Source: Sclerodactyla briareus (taxonomy: Eukaryota; Echinodermata; Holothuroidea; Dendrochirotida; Sclerodactylidae). From it: a stretch of DNA of 64,000 bases. Below are positions 22,677 to 35,700 of this stretch, piece by piece. Both the position numbers and the translations under genes were made by a program. Numbering within the stretch: the stretch's first letter is position 1; each line of letters begins with the position of its first letter. The notes below the pieces were generated by a model that worked only from the letters and a program-made list of their open reading frames with translations, was not told the DNA's origin and did no database searches. The stretch is taken from contig JAODTK010001366.1 in NCBI GenBank assembly GCA_026419785.1, positions 1 through 64,000 on the forward strand. The letters are read 5' to 3'.

Positions 22677-25600
22677 CTGAAGAAGAAAGGAAAAGATTAG
22701 GTTTGTGTTGTAATGTCAATAAAACTATGAACAAATACAAGTCGATAAAGATACTACTCTTAGGAATGTTCAATCACCAAATCGGGCTGATTTTCACACA
22801 TTTGGTATGTAATCAGAATTGAGCAAAATGTCTCCTGATGTTCAATCAGCGTTTGCTATACATATCCATCGTTGTCGACAATGTTGATGTGTTGGGATCA
22901 ACAAGTGAGGAAATGTAAGGCACTATAATCAAATGCAGAGAGTAAAGGGTTGATAAATGGGAGTATATGAAGAGAAGTGCTGGAAGTAAGGCTGCACGGT
23001 TCCTCGGTTAAACCGTGAAAACCGGTTGGACTCGGGCGCAGATAACCCGACTAACTAGTTGTAAACATGTTAACCGAGTCATCCGTTGAAAAACGTGGCA
23101 CAACAACTCTTCAAAAAAAAAAAAAAAAAAATCTTGGCACTGTGGCAGTTGTCCTGCGAAAATTCTGTCACTCACCAATCACGGCACTGACACGAAGTGG
23201 GTCTAACCGCTCCTTTACAGGAGGTTAACGTGGCATTGCTCCTCCGCCCTGTCTCGAGCGTCCCGATCACCTCCTCCGGTTTGAAAACGGCCGAAAACAG
23301 ACCCCGGGATAATTTGGTAGCTCCATCGTTCCCTTGGGCGGAGAATTGCTGTCAGCTGTCCCTTCTCCAGTAGTAACGCCATGTTCGCCATTCAACCTAA
23401 CGAGAAAAAATTGACAAGAGTGACTAATTTAGACACCAGATTTGCAAAAATATTACACATTTCTAGTCTAGCCACCCCTTTGATGGCACAAGTGTAATTT
23501 GTGAATAATAGCAAATGGAGGGGTAGGATAACTGTTCGTGAATGCAAGACATAACACCTGTCCCTGATATTTTGATGTGTGTTACGTACACAGTCTCAGT
23601 CCCGCAAAAATACACCCAAACAAATCGACCAGTTGTGAAGTTATACTCTCATAAGTCGTAAGCGCCCATCCTGAAACTTTGCAAGCGCCTTGGGCGCTTA
23701 GCGGAATGGTTTTAGTTAAACATTTCAACTTTGTTTTGATATAGCTACTCCTAAGGACTCTGCTCTGGTATCCTGTCACTCCAATACCGAGAAAACGTAT
23801 AATAAAATATGTATTTGTACAATTTATACGGGCCCCATAAGGGTAATTGGAATTCTGATTCTTCACAGTACAATCTGTTACTGTGGAATTATAATTATTG
23901 AAAATTTTGTAGATTTGGAGATGGCCAAATGTAACTTCAATGGATAGAGAGGGAAAAGAGTATCTGCAACATTGTCACATGGCCTATAACCACTACAACT
24001 TACAAGTTCAGTTCCAGCCAACTGATAATAACCTGAAGTGTGACCACCACTCGGGTATCGAGAAGTTTAAATTGCACTCTGGCAGCAATGAAAAAACTAA
24101 CCTGGATGACTGACGGACTACTTCTGTAGCAGCCTTGGATGCAGTTGGAGACCGATCCACAGACGGGACGTGTAATACTTCTCCAGATGGTGCTGGAGCG
24201 ACAGAAAACATACTAGCCTTCTGGCTTTTGGACTTCAGTTCCCTGTACAGACCTGTAGAGGAAAATTCAATTCGAAATTTATTTGAAAAATTCAACAATG
24301 AATTTCAGATTTCCAAGAGAACATTTCGTAGAGCAGCATGGGGGCGACAATTGCCAAATGACACCCAAAATTATGGGACAAGTATGCCACCGTTAAATGG
24401 CATGCTGGCGATAACACCATAACTGAAGGCAGAAACTGCAGTCTAGCCCGTACATTGGCAGCCTAACAAAGGTCACATGGCCCCACATCAGTGTTTACGC
24501 TAGGTCTCAAAATGTGAGGGAGGGGAAATTTGCCCCTAAACAATATTTTTAGAGGGGTTTTGAAAATAAAGATCAGTGAATCTCTGCCAATTCCAGTGCC
24601 AATTTCCATGTGCATTAACTCACAAACTCATGTACATGATGTACAGCACTGATTGAACCGGCTATATATTGTGTGCTTCCATATTTTTGTAGGTGAGTAG
24701 CCAGTAGGCCTACAAGCATACATAACCTCTTACGAGTAACCTCTACTGTGAATTAATTGTGGCAGCTTTAACCAATGTTTTCTCATGACCAAGTCCCGGA
24801 GTATAGCAGATACATGGATCCAGCATGTAGCGTATGGGGGCGCCATGGCGCCATGAGGGGCCCACCTGCAGTGCACCCAGCACTCTCACCCGATTTCAGG
24901 CAATGCCACCAGGCACTAAAAATGCATGTTTTTCAGTGATGGTTAATTGGATATACTACATGTAGTCCCCCCCCCCCCCCTCTCAGCCCCCCACAATTGG
25001 CAACTGGTCCATACATTCCTTAGGACCAGGGGTCATGGTCTCATGGATGCATTTCTGATAACCCCCAGGTCTCTGTTTACTTTCATTCATGCCTGTGACG
25101 ATAAGTCTCAACTGACTTGTACTTTGCACCTTCGTTCCAACCTTGAATTCTCTGCAGCAAGTTCGGAGAACCGGGTCTTCAAGGCATAGTACTTGGAGCA
25201 CTTGCACGGAACAGTGGCCGGCCCATCTGAGGCTTGCTGACGCGGCTTCAGCTGCTTCAGAATGTCATGGCTGGCTGCACCAGAACTCGCTGATGCCTTC
25301 TTCTTTGGGGCCTGTAAGTGAAGTATCGAAAGGTTTAAAGTAGCTCGAGACCATTCCGACAAACCCACTCATTATGACCTGCAACTACTCAGAATAGGCT
25401 GCACAGCACAGGGCTAAAGGAAACAAGTTTGGAGCATACACTGAACAGCGCCTCTGTGTTGAAGTGTTTTGAGCATACTCGCTGAGTACTTGCAAAAAGA
25501 AAATATGTGTGTACACTGTACTGGAACTTGAAGACTACTTGTGAGCTGATGCCAGCCTCCCCCCCCCCCCACACTATCATGGCCCCAACCATTTTTTTCA

Positions 25601-27916
25601 AATTAACCCTGGAAGCTTTCTGTATTTTTCGAATCATTTTCAATATTTTGCATAAATTATTTTACTGTATGCCACAAAAAAGACCGAATGATCGTCATGA
25701 ACTTAATATTTACTAATTAATTTCCCCCAAACATCATGTAACAAGCGCCGAACGAAGCTTTCCTATGAATCGAAAACCTGTACAGTAAAAGAACTTCCTG
25801 TGATATTCGCCCAATCCCACCTGCATGTCAGACGACAGGGCCTGTGGTGGATTTACCTGGAAACAACATATTTATTACGGCTGGCCGTTTTTTTTTTTTT
25901 TAATTGGTGTGAATCACCATTTCTCTGAAGTAAAAATAATTTGAGTGCTAGCTGTAATTTTGGACGCTGAAGTTCTCTGTAGATGAGGCCTGTATCGAAC
26001 GATGGCTTCACTTTCAACATCACTGGCTTATTTTCTTGGATATCTCAAAGGCTGAGTGGAGCTTTGCCTTTAACTGCAGGATATTCAATTTTGGTTGGAA
26101 TGCAGGGTTAACAGTAAGCAAGGGCCCAGGGGCTAATATTAGCCCCTTAAAATACATCAAAACCCAGGTCCTTATGAGATTGTATGAACTAGGGGCTATT
26201 TTGGGTGGCAAATAGCCCAGGGCTGGGGTCTTCAGTCTTCACTTGGTCACATTTACACCTGTAGTTAGGCCTTTAATGCAGCGAGCACTATTTCAATGCT
26301 TTGTTGGCAGAATGACATTCCACTTCAGTGTATGTAAATGCATGTGAGCCAAGTTTTATAGCCTCTGGGGTTTATTTTCTCATTCAAAGTTTGCAGAACA
26401 GAATCAATGATAACCAAAAGAAACTATAAATTTGTTGATACTCGCTGAATTCAGCCATTCAGCTAACATTAGTTACAGGTACAGAAGGCCTCCCATGTAC
26501 AGGTATAAGAAGCCCGTAGAAAACCATTGAGGCCATCAACTACTTACTACTGCATCATGTGAAAAATTGCGAGGAACAACATGGCATATTATTAAGCAAA
26601 TCTAAACAAGATTACTGTACTCACCTGCTTTGGCACCAAATTTTCGTTTTCTTCATCTTCAAGCCTACTCGGCTTTTGACACTTCTCTTGCCAACACCTA
26701 GCTCTCCCTCCGAGGATGACTGGTCATTCAATGAATCATCAACGATCTGTAGCCGTTCTCTCTCCATGTCCTTCTGCTTCCCTGCAAAATATTTAGGGCA
26801 ATTGAATTATATGATGTACATTTGACTTCTTGACCCCCCCCCCCCCCACCTACTCCTTCCCCACTATATGAAGAACAGGTGTCATTCACTTACATTGTGA
26901 CTTTTGGGACGTGGTAAAGCAGTTAAAACATAGGCCCAAAACTGCACCACAACAGACATGCAGCTTCACTGTACCCAGCTCCAGCCTCCAAGCATTCCAG
27001 GCGGTGTCAAGTGTATTTCACTCACTTACCACTGTTTTTTTTCATTTCTCAGACCAGTTTCATTTTCTTACATTACCCATCCCAAAGATTCTAGCTCTGT
27101 TGCGAAACGATATACTGTACATAGACCTTATCGCAAAAGCATATATGTTGCGGTGCACTGAAAAACTCGTTAATTTCAATCATCTTACTCATTTTCTGGG
27201 CATATTCTCTTAAAATTGAGAATGTTGTCCCTGATAATATTTTTACATCTCCATCTGTGACAAACCTGACTAAAATGTTTCATTTTTCGCAAGAAAAAAA
27301 AAAAACAATTTCATCCGCTGAAATTCCCATTTGGCCTTCCATAGATTGCCTACTTTGGCCCCTGAGCTAGACCACTATGCATTGTGAGAGGGTGATGCAG
27401 GAGTAAGTATGCTCCGAAAAAAGCACATGCAGACTGAGCACTGACAACACATATATGCTAGGCTATACAGTTCAATGTAGGCCCTATAGAGGCCTAGGCC
27501 TATATATGTACACTGACTATCACCCAAAGTTTACACTGAAACTGAAACGAATACACGATACACTACAGTTAAGCATGCAATAAGGCCTAATTATTAGCCA
27601 TCAAAAAATATCGATATCATTTCCCAATCGTTCCATCAAACAGAAAACAATTTCGCATGGAAAGCACATTCAATATGGGGCAGCATAACATTCACTAGTG
27701 GGGGGAAAATGACTGAAGAACTCACCAAATGAGAGACCTGCACGGGGAGGATTCTTCCCCTTTCTTCCAGTAGAAACTGCCACACAGCCCCGCTGTCGAT
27801 GGCCTCTGTCAAAATGTGGCAAGATTCAATTGGCTTTACTGAATTCTTCACGGGAAGAACGTCCCATGATTCTTCCTCGATCCACTGACTAAAACGAAGG
27901 TGTTATTTGTCGCCAT
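22577..27916 (-). CDS. BEN-domain protein gene, six exons (span)
   Basis: Overall gene model. Exons: 27916-27726, 26781-26625, 25311-25130, 24242-24102, 23396-23176, 22676-22577 (the last may not be the terminal one). The protein would be about 320 residues: an N-terminal segment starting MATNNTFVLV and continuing QWIEEESWDVLPV, a charged linker, a short Cys-containing coiled coil, a Ser/Pro-rich linker, and a C-terminal BEN domain. BEN domains bind DNA and mediate protein contacts in chromatin repressors, so a nuclear regulator is the likely role. GT-AG sites flank every exon, and phases agree for exons 3-4 and 4-5. Single-base shifts lie in exons 1, 2 and 5; the join of exons 5 and 6 cannot be resolved. 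I do not know a vertebrate orthologue, so no symbol is given. Confidence 0.7.
23176..23396 (-). CDS. BEN gene exon 5 (N-terminal half of BEN domain)
   Basis: Acceptor CTCGTTAG, donor TTG|GTGAGT. It continues in phase from exon 4 as LNGEHGVTTGEGTADSNSPP and KGTMELPNYPG, then after one shift LFSAVFKPEEVIGTLETGRR, SNATLTSCKGAVR. The 'LF..VF.PEE(L/V)......GRRSNA' pattern is the signature of BEN helices 1-2. The last few codons before the donor are uncertain. Confidence 0.65.
24102..24242 (-). CDS. BEN gene exon 4
   Basis: Acceptor GTCTGTACAG (an alternative AG lies 10 bases upstream), donor CCAG|GTTAGT. It reads ELKSKSQKASMFSVAPAPSG, then a Ser/Pro/Ala-rich stretch ending VVRQSS. Ends in phase 2, matching exon 5. 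Confidence 0.65.
25130..25311 (-). CDS. BEN gene exon 3 (Lys/Ser linker and coiled coil)
   Basis: Acceptor CACTTACAG. It begins APKKKASASSGAASHDILKQ and continues through CKCSKYYALKTRFSELAAEN to SRLERR, a heptad-like helix. The donor is taken as AAG|GTGCAAAG because 182 bp then ends in phase 2, matching exon 4. Continuous frame without stops. Confidence 0.65.
26625..26781 (-). CDS. BEN gene exon 2 (charged linker)
   Basis: Acceptor TTTTGCAG, donor CAG|GTGAGT. It reads KDMERERLQIVDDSLNDQ and SSEGELGVGKRS, then after a probable one-base shift KPSRLEDEENENLVPKQ, which joins exon 3 in phase 0. A second AG eight bases inside the exon would give phase 0 with exon 1. Low-complexity acidic/basic linker, no fold predicted. 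Confidence 0.6.
27726..27916 (-). CDS. BEN gene exon 1 (start codon)
   Basis: ATG at 27916-27914. It reads MATNNTFVLV, then after a one-base shift QWIEEESWDVLPVKNSVKP, ending ILPVQVSHL before the donor G|GTGAGT. An N-terminal aromatic/acidic segment of this kind precedes the BEN domain in many invertebrate BEN proteins. The exon ends in phase 0. Confidence 0.65.
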
Positions 27917-28150
27917 CGTTAATACTGGATCAGTGAATTTGAAACGAACAATCGCCTGATATTATCTCTAGCTTCGAATTGTCTCGACGCGTCGTGTATA
28001 TTGTAATTTTTTAAAGGAATGGCTTGGTTCTTGCACGCGCGACGTACATACGTATGTACGCGTAGTACAGTACGGTACGGTATATGCAGCAGTACGTGCT
28101 ATGAATTTGGCGGTTAGGCTGATATGCAATTAGCTAGGCAGCCCGAATGA
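27917..28150 (-). promoter_or_regulatory. Candidate promoter region of the BEN gene
   Basis: Immediately upstream of the BEN start codon the sequence is locally CpG-richer, with several CG steps at 27985-28090. It contains the perfect palindrome GTACATACGTATGTAC (about 28045-28060) and GTACGG repeats. No TATA box is obvious. Position and composition only; regulatory function is inferred. Confidence 0.3.
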
Positions 28151-29170
28151 TGAAGATTGAATCAAAATGAGCGTAGTAATATCAGTTATCGGTTGAAGAG
28201 TATAACTTATTACAGAAAATCCGTTTTACAATTTTATCATCTCATATATGTAGCAATCTCATATTTAGGGATACGAGTGAAAGATTGAAAAGGATGACCT
28301 AGTGGCCTATGACCAATTGCTTGCTCCGCGCATCATGCAAATTAGCTTCGTTATACCGTATCGCACCCATGGACATAGATGTCTGTGATCACGCACTTAT
28401 CGCACATGATAATATAAACTGATGTTATCGCAAAAATCGCTCTTAATCGGGCAGTATTTGGGCTGCGCTATATAACATGAATAAGTGATTTTTAACAATT
28501 TTCCCCCAATCAATATTTCCTATGAATTATCCCCCGGATGTTCTGACAACCAGAGACATTTCTATTAATATGTCCATGCTGACAAATCGCGATAAAAAAA
28601 AAGAGAACAAAGAAAGTTAATAACCTTCGGCTTGCCAGTCGTCATTCTAGCTATTTGAATTAACTATTCTCCGAAGGAAAAGTATACATAGATAACTGAT
28701 CGTTTCACATTGTTCCTTTTTTTATATCACGATTTTTATATTCCATTCTCAGGAAATGTTCGAACAGATTCAAACAACGACTACAGTATTAAAATGTATG
28801 GGCGTTTGACAAATAGGCACATCATCTGTATTTTTTTCTCTACCTAATTAGTCAGCTATGGATTTGATGTATTGATCCCAGATGAAAATTCGGGCCTTAT
28901 TGTGGAGATGGGAAAAGGAAAGCATTCGGTATCCGGTTAATTATTATTGTGGGAATTTTATTTATACAACATGTGAGAACATGAGCCTTCTAAAGAGCAT
29001 GGCGCCACGACCGCACTATATTGAATGATCCGTATTGTTATTGTTCAATAAACTGCTTCGGAAAAAAGAGTGTAGCCGACTCCACGACCGAACCATGCGG
29101 GTTGCTCTTCGTCTATTGTTTCGGCGTAAAACTAAAAGTAACTATTGTTCTCGATAGCCTAGGCGTCATA
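28150..29170. other. Intergenic stretch between divergent BEN and Tnp2 genes
   Basis: AT-rich, apparently single-copy. A POU-type octamer ATGCAAAT is at about 28334. I looked for CACTA-type terminal repeats marking the left end of the Tnp2 element and found none that paired with the right side. Confidence 0.3.
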
Positions 29171-29173
29171 AAC

Positions 29174-29757
29174 ATGTCTTCCCACGCACGAAAAAGGTCC
29201 TTACTTTGGGAGGACCTCGACAGCTGCAGGAAACGGAAGGTTGGTGCAGATTCATCGGGTTCAGACAACGAATTCTCTGAAGATGGGACCGGAAGTCCGT
29301 TGACTAACGCCCATTACGCCGTAGCACGTTTCTGATGTGACTGAATGTAACACTAGGACAGCTGGTAATGTCAATCGAGATTATATTAACAATGGTACCA
29401 GTGAGTGTAACACAGACACAAACAGTAGTTGCCATCCACAATCTCCTCCCAATGATGAACCCACTAGTGAAGTGAGTGAACTTCGCAGTACCACTACTAA
29501 AAAAAAAAACAAAAAAATCTGATGCTGGTGATGTTGACAGTCGGCATTCAAGTACATGTAGTTCTAATATTGGTCCACTATCGTCAGTCGGTGATACTAC
29601 TAGTCGCCCCAGTGAATGTAATGAAGAAGGCCAACATGCTGTTGTTGGTCTAGCTACATGTACGTCTGGAATGATTGGAACAGAAACGCAAGCCCCAGCC
29701 GTCGCAGACCAAAAACATGCCTGCCCGGCAGAGGGTGATGATTCGCTTCATAATCAG
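29174..29757 (+). CDS. Tnp2 gene exon 1 (Ser/Thr-rich N-terminus)
   Basis: Starts MSSHARKRSLLWEDLDSCRK, then RKVGADSSGSDNEFSEDGTG. After a shift near 29320 it continues HVSDVTECNTRTAGNVNRD. A second shift falls in the A-rich stretch 29498-29518, after which it runs SDAGDVDSRHSSTCSSN to DDSLHNQ at donor CAG|GTAAAT. Low-complexity, basic at the start and acidic/Ser-rich after; typical disordered N-terminus of such transposases. Start choice: first ATG followed by a basic, coding-like stretch; the frame is open further upstream from 29021. Confidence 0.6.
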
Positions 29758-32700
29758 GTAAATATAACTTTGCCAGTAGGCTAGTTTAGCCTATAGCTGC
29801 TACCTGTTTTTTGTTTTTTCTTCCTTTTTTTTCATTGCTATGGTCTTTGGTAACTTCAGCTAAATAGTAGAACACCCCACCTGCAATGAAGAGCTCCACT
29901 CCGTCAAAAAAGTTCAGTAAAGTCACCCTATGTATTGGCTACTGCGGAATGGATTACATGTATGGTGTCCATGCAATATCTGTCAGGACTCGAACACATC
30001 TCTGAATACTATTACACATTTCTGTACAACGTTTAAAAAGAGAGTGTAAAGAGAGTGTAAGAAGTGTACATGTAACTTATCACTCATGTCAACAGCAACA
30101 TGGTGTATTAATTAGCGTTCTCTAGTCTATTGACACCTTCACAAATTTACTTTGGAGGGCTGGGTGCTGGGTGCTCGTGAATTGCGGCTGGGCATTGTGC
30201 AATAGCTCCATAACTTTTTTTTTACTTGGCACAGAGTGCAGTCTTGTCCATGAAAGCTGACTAAGCCTATGTGCTCTGTGGCCCCTGCACAAACAGTCAG
30301 CAACACAAATATATACGCAATCATATTGGCATTTGAATAAACAAAATTACAAAAAAACTTACAAGTAAAATCTGTACATGGAACAATGATAAAGTTTATA
30401 CAAAAATGAGAGATGAGTTAAGAGGGGAGACTCCTCAAGATTTGTTAACATCTTACAATATCATCTGACGAAAATGAAGATCAGGGATGTAGTCGAGGCC
30501 GGCACCTCCGAGGCCGAGGCCGGGCTCAGCTTTTCACCTTGTACACTGTAGGTATGGTGGCCTCGGAAAAAAACGAGGCCGGCAAAATCGGCCTCGAGGC
30601 CGGCCTCGACTACGACACTGATGAAGATAGGCATTGATGGATCAGTAGATTGGTAAGTCTTTGATTTTTTTCAACAGCCCCCACAAGATGATGCTAGTGG
30701 CAGTGGTGAGGAATCATTTGTGCACTCCATGGAGACAGGTCAGCCTGAGCAACCTAGATATGGAGACCAAGGGCGGCTCTCGGCAGATGAGGAATCTTTA
30801 CCAGACTTGGTATGTATAAGCCTTCCAATTTTCAAACAGTAACAATCAAAGCCAGTGTTTACACAAAATGTGGAGGGGGGGGGGATTTTCCCTCTCTCAC
30901 AATTATCAAATGGGGATAGCAAATTTTGCACTGTTTTCAACCAGTCACGATTTTGGTACGTGAGGCACAAGAGATGCCTCTCGTTATTACTGTGTGTCAG
31001 AATCGTACACTGCAGACATGACAGAAAATGCTATTTTTCTGTGTTCAGTATGAAGTCAGCACATCGATATCTTTAGATTGACATAATTTCGCAGAACTGG
31101 TTCAGGTACAAATTCCATGATAACCATGTAGAATAGGACCAAATTCACTGTAAATAACATTGGAAAACTGCATCTGGAAACATCAAAAATCATCATATAT
31201 CGAAACCGGCATGTAGATGGCTTGATACTCCTGCTGACTACATTGTGGGAATTAGTAAAACCACTGAAAATTATCATAATTTTTTTTCTTATTATTCACA
31301 CAAAGTACAAGTTTGCCTGGAGGAACATCCTATGGGCCAGAAAAAAATATTGCTGTTGAAGGATTTGCTCTTCGGTGACAGTAATGTAACAATGGGAAGC
31401 AGGAACAGCATGGCATGGGGTGGCATTATGCCTATGTACCTATACAGTCTTTCCTGTGTAGCAATAGTTTGCAATATAGTCATTTGGAGAGAGCAGGTAG
31501 GGCTAAGAGGGAGGCTGTAACCCCTTCCTATTGTTAAAAAAACGGGCAATGTGGCAATGTTAGAAGCTATGCATGATAGCCCTACCAAAGATTCGCTGAT
31601 CTGTGTTCTCTGATATGGCTGATTTTGACAGTCACCAGAGCAGAGGAACACTCTCAGGATTATCTGCACAAGTATATCTAACTTTTCATTGAATTTTTTC
31701 AACAGCCTCCACAAGATGATACTAGTGGCAGTGGTGAGAAATCATCCGTGCACTCCATGGAGACAGGTCAGCCTGAGCAACCTAGATGTGGAGACCAAGA
31801 GCAGCCGCCAGCAGATGAGGAAAACTTCACCAGACTTGGTAGCATAGGCCTTTCAAATGTTAATCAGTAACAATAAAGCCAACAGCAGCGAATTGTTAAA
31901 TATTGGGGAACATGAGTCACATGACCCCATTTTCGAAAAAGTTACTGTGTAAAGAATCGAAGTTGATGGGTGATTTGTCAAGAGGGGACATGCCTCTCTG
32001 CATGGCTCGAGCGGCAATGGTCAATCAGCAGATCATCACGCAATTAGCCTGATTAACAGATGTTACTTGCTCAATGATTACTGTTATCACACTTAAAAGG
32101 CAAAACGTGACTATGGGGTAAACTCATTGAAGTCGATCTTCCCCATTGAGTCGATGCATTAACCTTGCCCGCCTTTGGGATCCTATAATATCTTTGAAGC
32201 ACTTTGTACATAGAATGTCTTCGATGTGAAAAACTGCTGCATGGTTTATTCGTAAATTCGCACATGCCGCTATGGGTATACAATACCTTGATCAGAATCG
32301 TTGTAATAGCTGGTGAGCTAGTCTCCCTTCATCTGAAATACAGAATGCAGCTGCCAGAATTACCACACATCTGAGACCGAGACAGCATATCACACCTGTG
32401 CTATCAACCTTTACTGGCTCCCATTTCATGCTTGAATCTCAAGGTTCTAACTATCGTCTTCACAATCACTTAGGGCCCTATGTTCTCATGGGAATCCCTT
32501 GTTCTTCTCAAAATCTCTGCACTAAAACCTACAGCGAACGTTCATCTCTTGGTTAGGGCCTCGCCTCGGAAGGCACTTCCAGAGGATGACTGTTAGTCTG
32601 TTACTCCCCTATTACCAGCTCGTTCAAGGAGGAACTGAAACTCATCTATTCACACTCTGCACTTCTGGTCTGTTCCACTTCTTTGTTGTAAAAGACTCTG

Positions 32701-35700
32701 AAGCAGTGCACGAAGTGCTATGATTGAGAACCACTTTATAATAATTTATCATTATCATTATTATTATTATTCAATACCAGCGCCCGAAAAAACACGGGGG
32801 CAGAGTGCGAATTTGCCCTTGGATGTTACAAAAGAGCTCTCAAAATCACATTTATGGGGGCAAAAAAAGTCGAAATATTGCAAAAATCGCCCCTGAAGAA
32901 TTTTCATTAACTATTTGTACATACTATTAGAAAGCGATTCGGATTTCATGCCAAATACCCATCAAAAGTGTTTACAATTTTTGTGAATTATGATCATTTT
33001 GCAAGATCACATTTGAGTAATCACGTACATCGATTTAAATATTCCAGTGATAAACACACAGTGAGCATTGCACTGAACCTCCCGGCACACGGTCATTTTC
33101 GGGGCTGTAACGGAGTCAGGGTAGGTAATAGAGTTCCGCCCGGACATGTCGTGACCCAGGTAGAAAAATCACGTACCCGATACCCGAAAATGACATTATA
33201 TGAGAAGATTCTAATAACAGCCCCATAACAGCCATCACATTTTTGCACAAGGCTACTGTGGAGCAGTCTGTAAGTTACTGAAAGAAGCTGCTTTACTGAG
33301 TACTAAAGCATAAACAAATTGGTTTGTACATAGTAGTTAGTTGTGCGAAAATATAAGGGAACCCCTTTGGGTGTCACAAAATGCTCTTCAAATCAGAATT
33401 GTTACACACTTTTGAGGTGAATAGCTGTCAGTCTGTAGCCATCTATAGACATAAATGCTGGTTACACAATTGTTCGTTGCAAACGCTGCTCTTTGGTCTT
33501 TCAAATTGGTGTAATGTTGTGATGATTTTCTTGTTCTCAACAGGATGAATTACTGTTCCCAGGGTCACAGCTGACCAAGAGAGAAAGCCTCCTGCTTATA
33601 ATGTCCCACTACCTGAGGTATGGATTGAGCCAGGAAGCTTTGGAGAGTCTGCTGCAACTCATACATTTCCATCTGCCCGAGCAGACACCATTCAATGTTT
33701 CAAAGTACATTTTTAACCAGGAGTTTGAGGGATTTGTGATTCCATAGAATATCACGTCTACTGCCCCTCATGTCAGGGGTATGTTGGAACGTCAAGTTCT
33801 GCATGTCGTGACTGTGAGGAATTTATCGAATTTGAAGGCAATTTCAAATTAGGTAACTATTTCATAGTTTTCAGCATTGAAAAGCAATTGCGTGATATGT
33901 TGCAGAATCCGAGCTTACAGACTAAATCCACACTGAAAAGTCGGGTATGGAGGACAGCGCTTGTTACAAGCAGCTCCCTTTAAGGGAGGATGATATTACA
34001 TACACCTGGGGTACAGATGGTGCCTCAATATTCTCTTCTTCTAGTTTTTCAATCTGGCCACTACAGGTAATGATCAATGAACTGCCTTATGCTCTGAGGA
34101 GAAAGCATATTTTATTAGGTGGTTTATGGTTGGTGCTGAAAGCCAAATTCACGTCATTCCTGAAACCTATCGTAGAGGAGATGAACAATCTCAGTAGTGT
34201 TGGGTTTGTGTGGAGCAAAGATGGTGCAGAAGTGACATCTAGGGCTTCCCTGCAGCTTTGGCATGTGACAGTGTGGCTAGGTGCCAGCTTCAGGGTATTA
34301 AACAGTTCAATGGGAAGTTTGGTTGTTCATGGTGCCTCCACCAGGAGAAAGGGTTGCCAAAGGCAATGGCTACACGAATGCTTATCCAGTGAAGCATTTG
34401 GATAGCTTGCCACCAAAGAGGGAAGAGAAGTCATTCCAAATGGATGCACAGAAAGCGGTATATAGAGAGCAAAGCCCCTGTCAATGGTGTGAAGGGGCCT
34501 TCAATGATTTTACTTCTTATGCATTTCAACATTATCTCAGGATTCGCTGTTGATTACATGCACTCTGTCTGTCTGGGTGTGTGCCGCACATTAACCTTTC
34601 TTTGGTTGGAGGCAACCGATATGCCATGTTATATTGGAGGACAGATGCGTGTACTGAATGACAGGTTGTCCAAGCTTAGGCCGCCTTCTGATATTGTTCG
34701 TCTCACTAGAACTCTATCCAAGAGGAGCTACTGGAAGCTCATGAATGGAGAGTATGGCTTCTGCATTACTCTCCATTTGTGTTAAGGAGCATCTTGCCAC
34801 GTGGTTTTTACAATCACTGGATGTTTCTTGTAACGTCAGTATTTATATTACTGCAATCAGATGTTGAAGCAGTCATGGTAAATCAGGTGGAGCTTATTCT
34901 TGCAAAATTTGTGTTAGAGTTGAAGACCTGTATGGGAAGGAGTACATGACATATAATGTCCATCAGTTACTCCATTTAGCGGACACTGTGCGTAATTGGG
35001 GACCTCTCTGGGTAACATCCTGTTTTGCATTCGAGAGTATGAACCATAAGTTGAACAAAATGATTTGTGGTACCCAGTATGTCCAACATCAGATTGCTCG
35101 AAAGTTTATTCTCTTGAAGACACTTCCTCATGTGTATGTTAAATGTTTTGACCGTAATGATGCAATGAGAGGTTTCTATGAGAGGAACATTAACCATTTC
35201 CCATCATCAACGCCTGTTAGGACAGATGCATCTGGAAATTCATTGAGGGGTAAACCGCAGCTATTAGATCTCAGTGACATGGAAATACACTTTCTTGGCC
35301 AAGTTGGATACAGAGAAACTGTGGCACTTGCATACAAGAAAATGTCTATTCGTGGTATCACCATTACTACTGATCAGGAGCAACAGAAGAGGCGGAAGCG
35401 GGTTGATTGTTTTGTTTGCTTAGATGATGGAAGTATAGGAATTGTCAGGCGAATCTTTTTGCTGTGTAAATCATGTAATGCAGCTGCAATGTGTGATTGC
35501 AAGAAGGAGTGTATGTTATATCTGTCAATTCTCAAAGAAGATGGGCAGCAATTCTTTTCTGTCGAGACTCCTGATTATGAAGTTGGCCACTTGGGCGTGC
35601 AGAAAATCAGAGGGCACAAGGAGTATAGGCTAGTTACTATCAAGGAATTCCATAGGAAGTGTGTGCACTCAGGGAGGAACCAAGATGAATTTGTTTCAGT

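Noticed and set aside
22980..23130. Possible MITE or SINE ('GCTGCACGGTTCCTCGGTTAAACCG' start, poly-A end)
   Set aside because: The poly-A and the start look suggestive, but I could not find a matching second copy, inverted ends or target duplication in the window.
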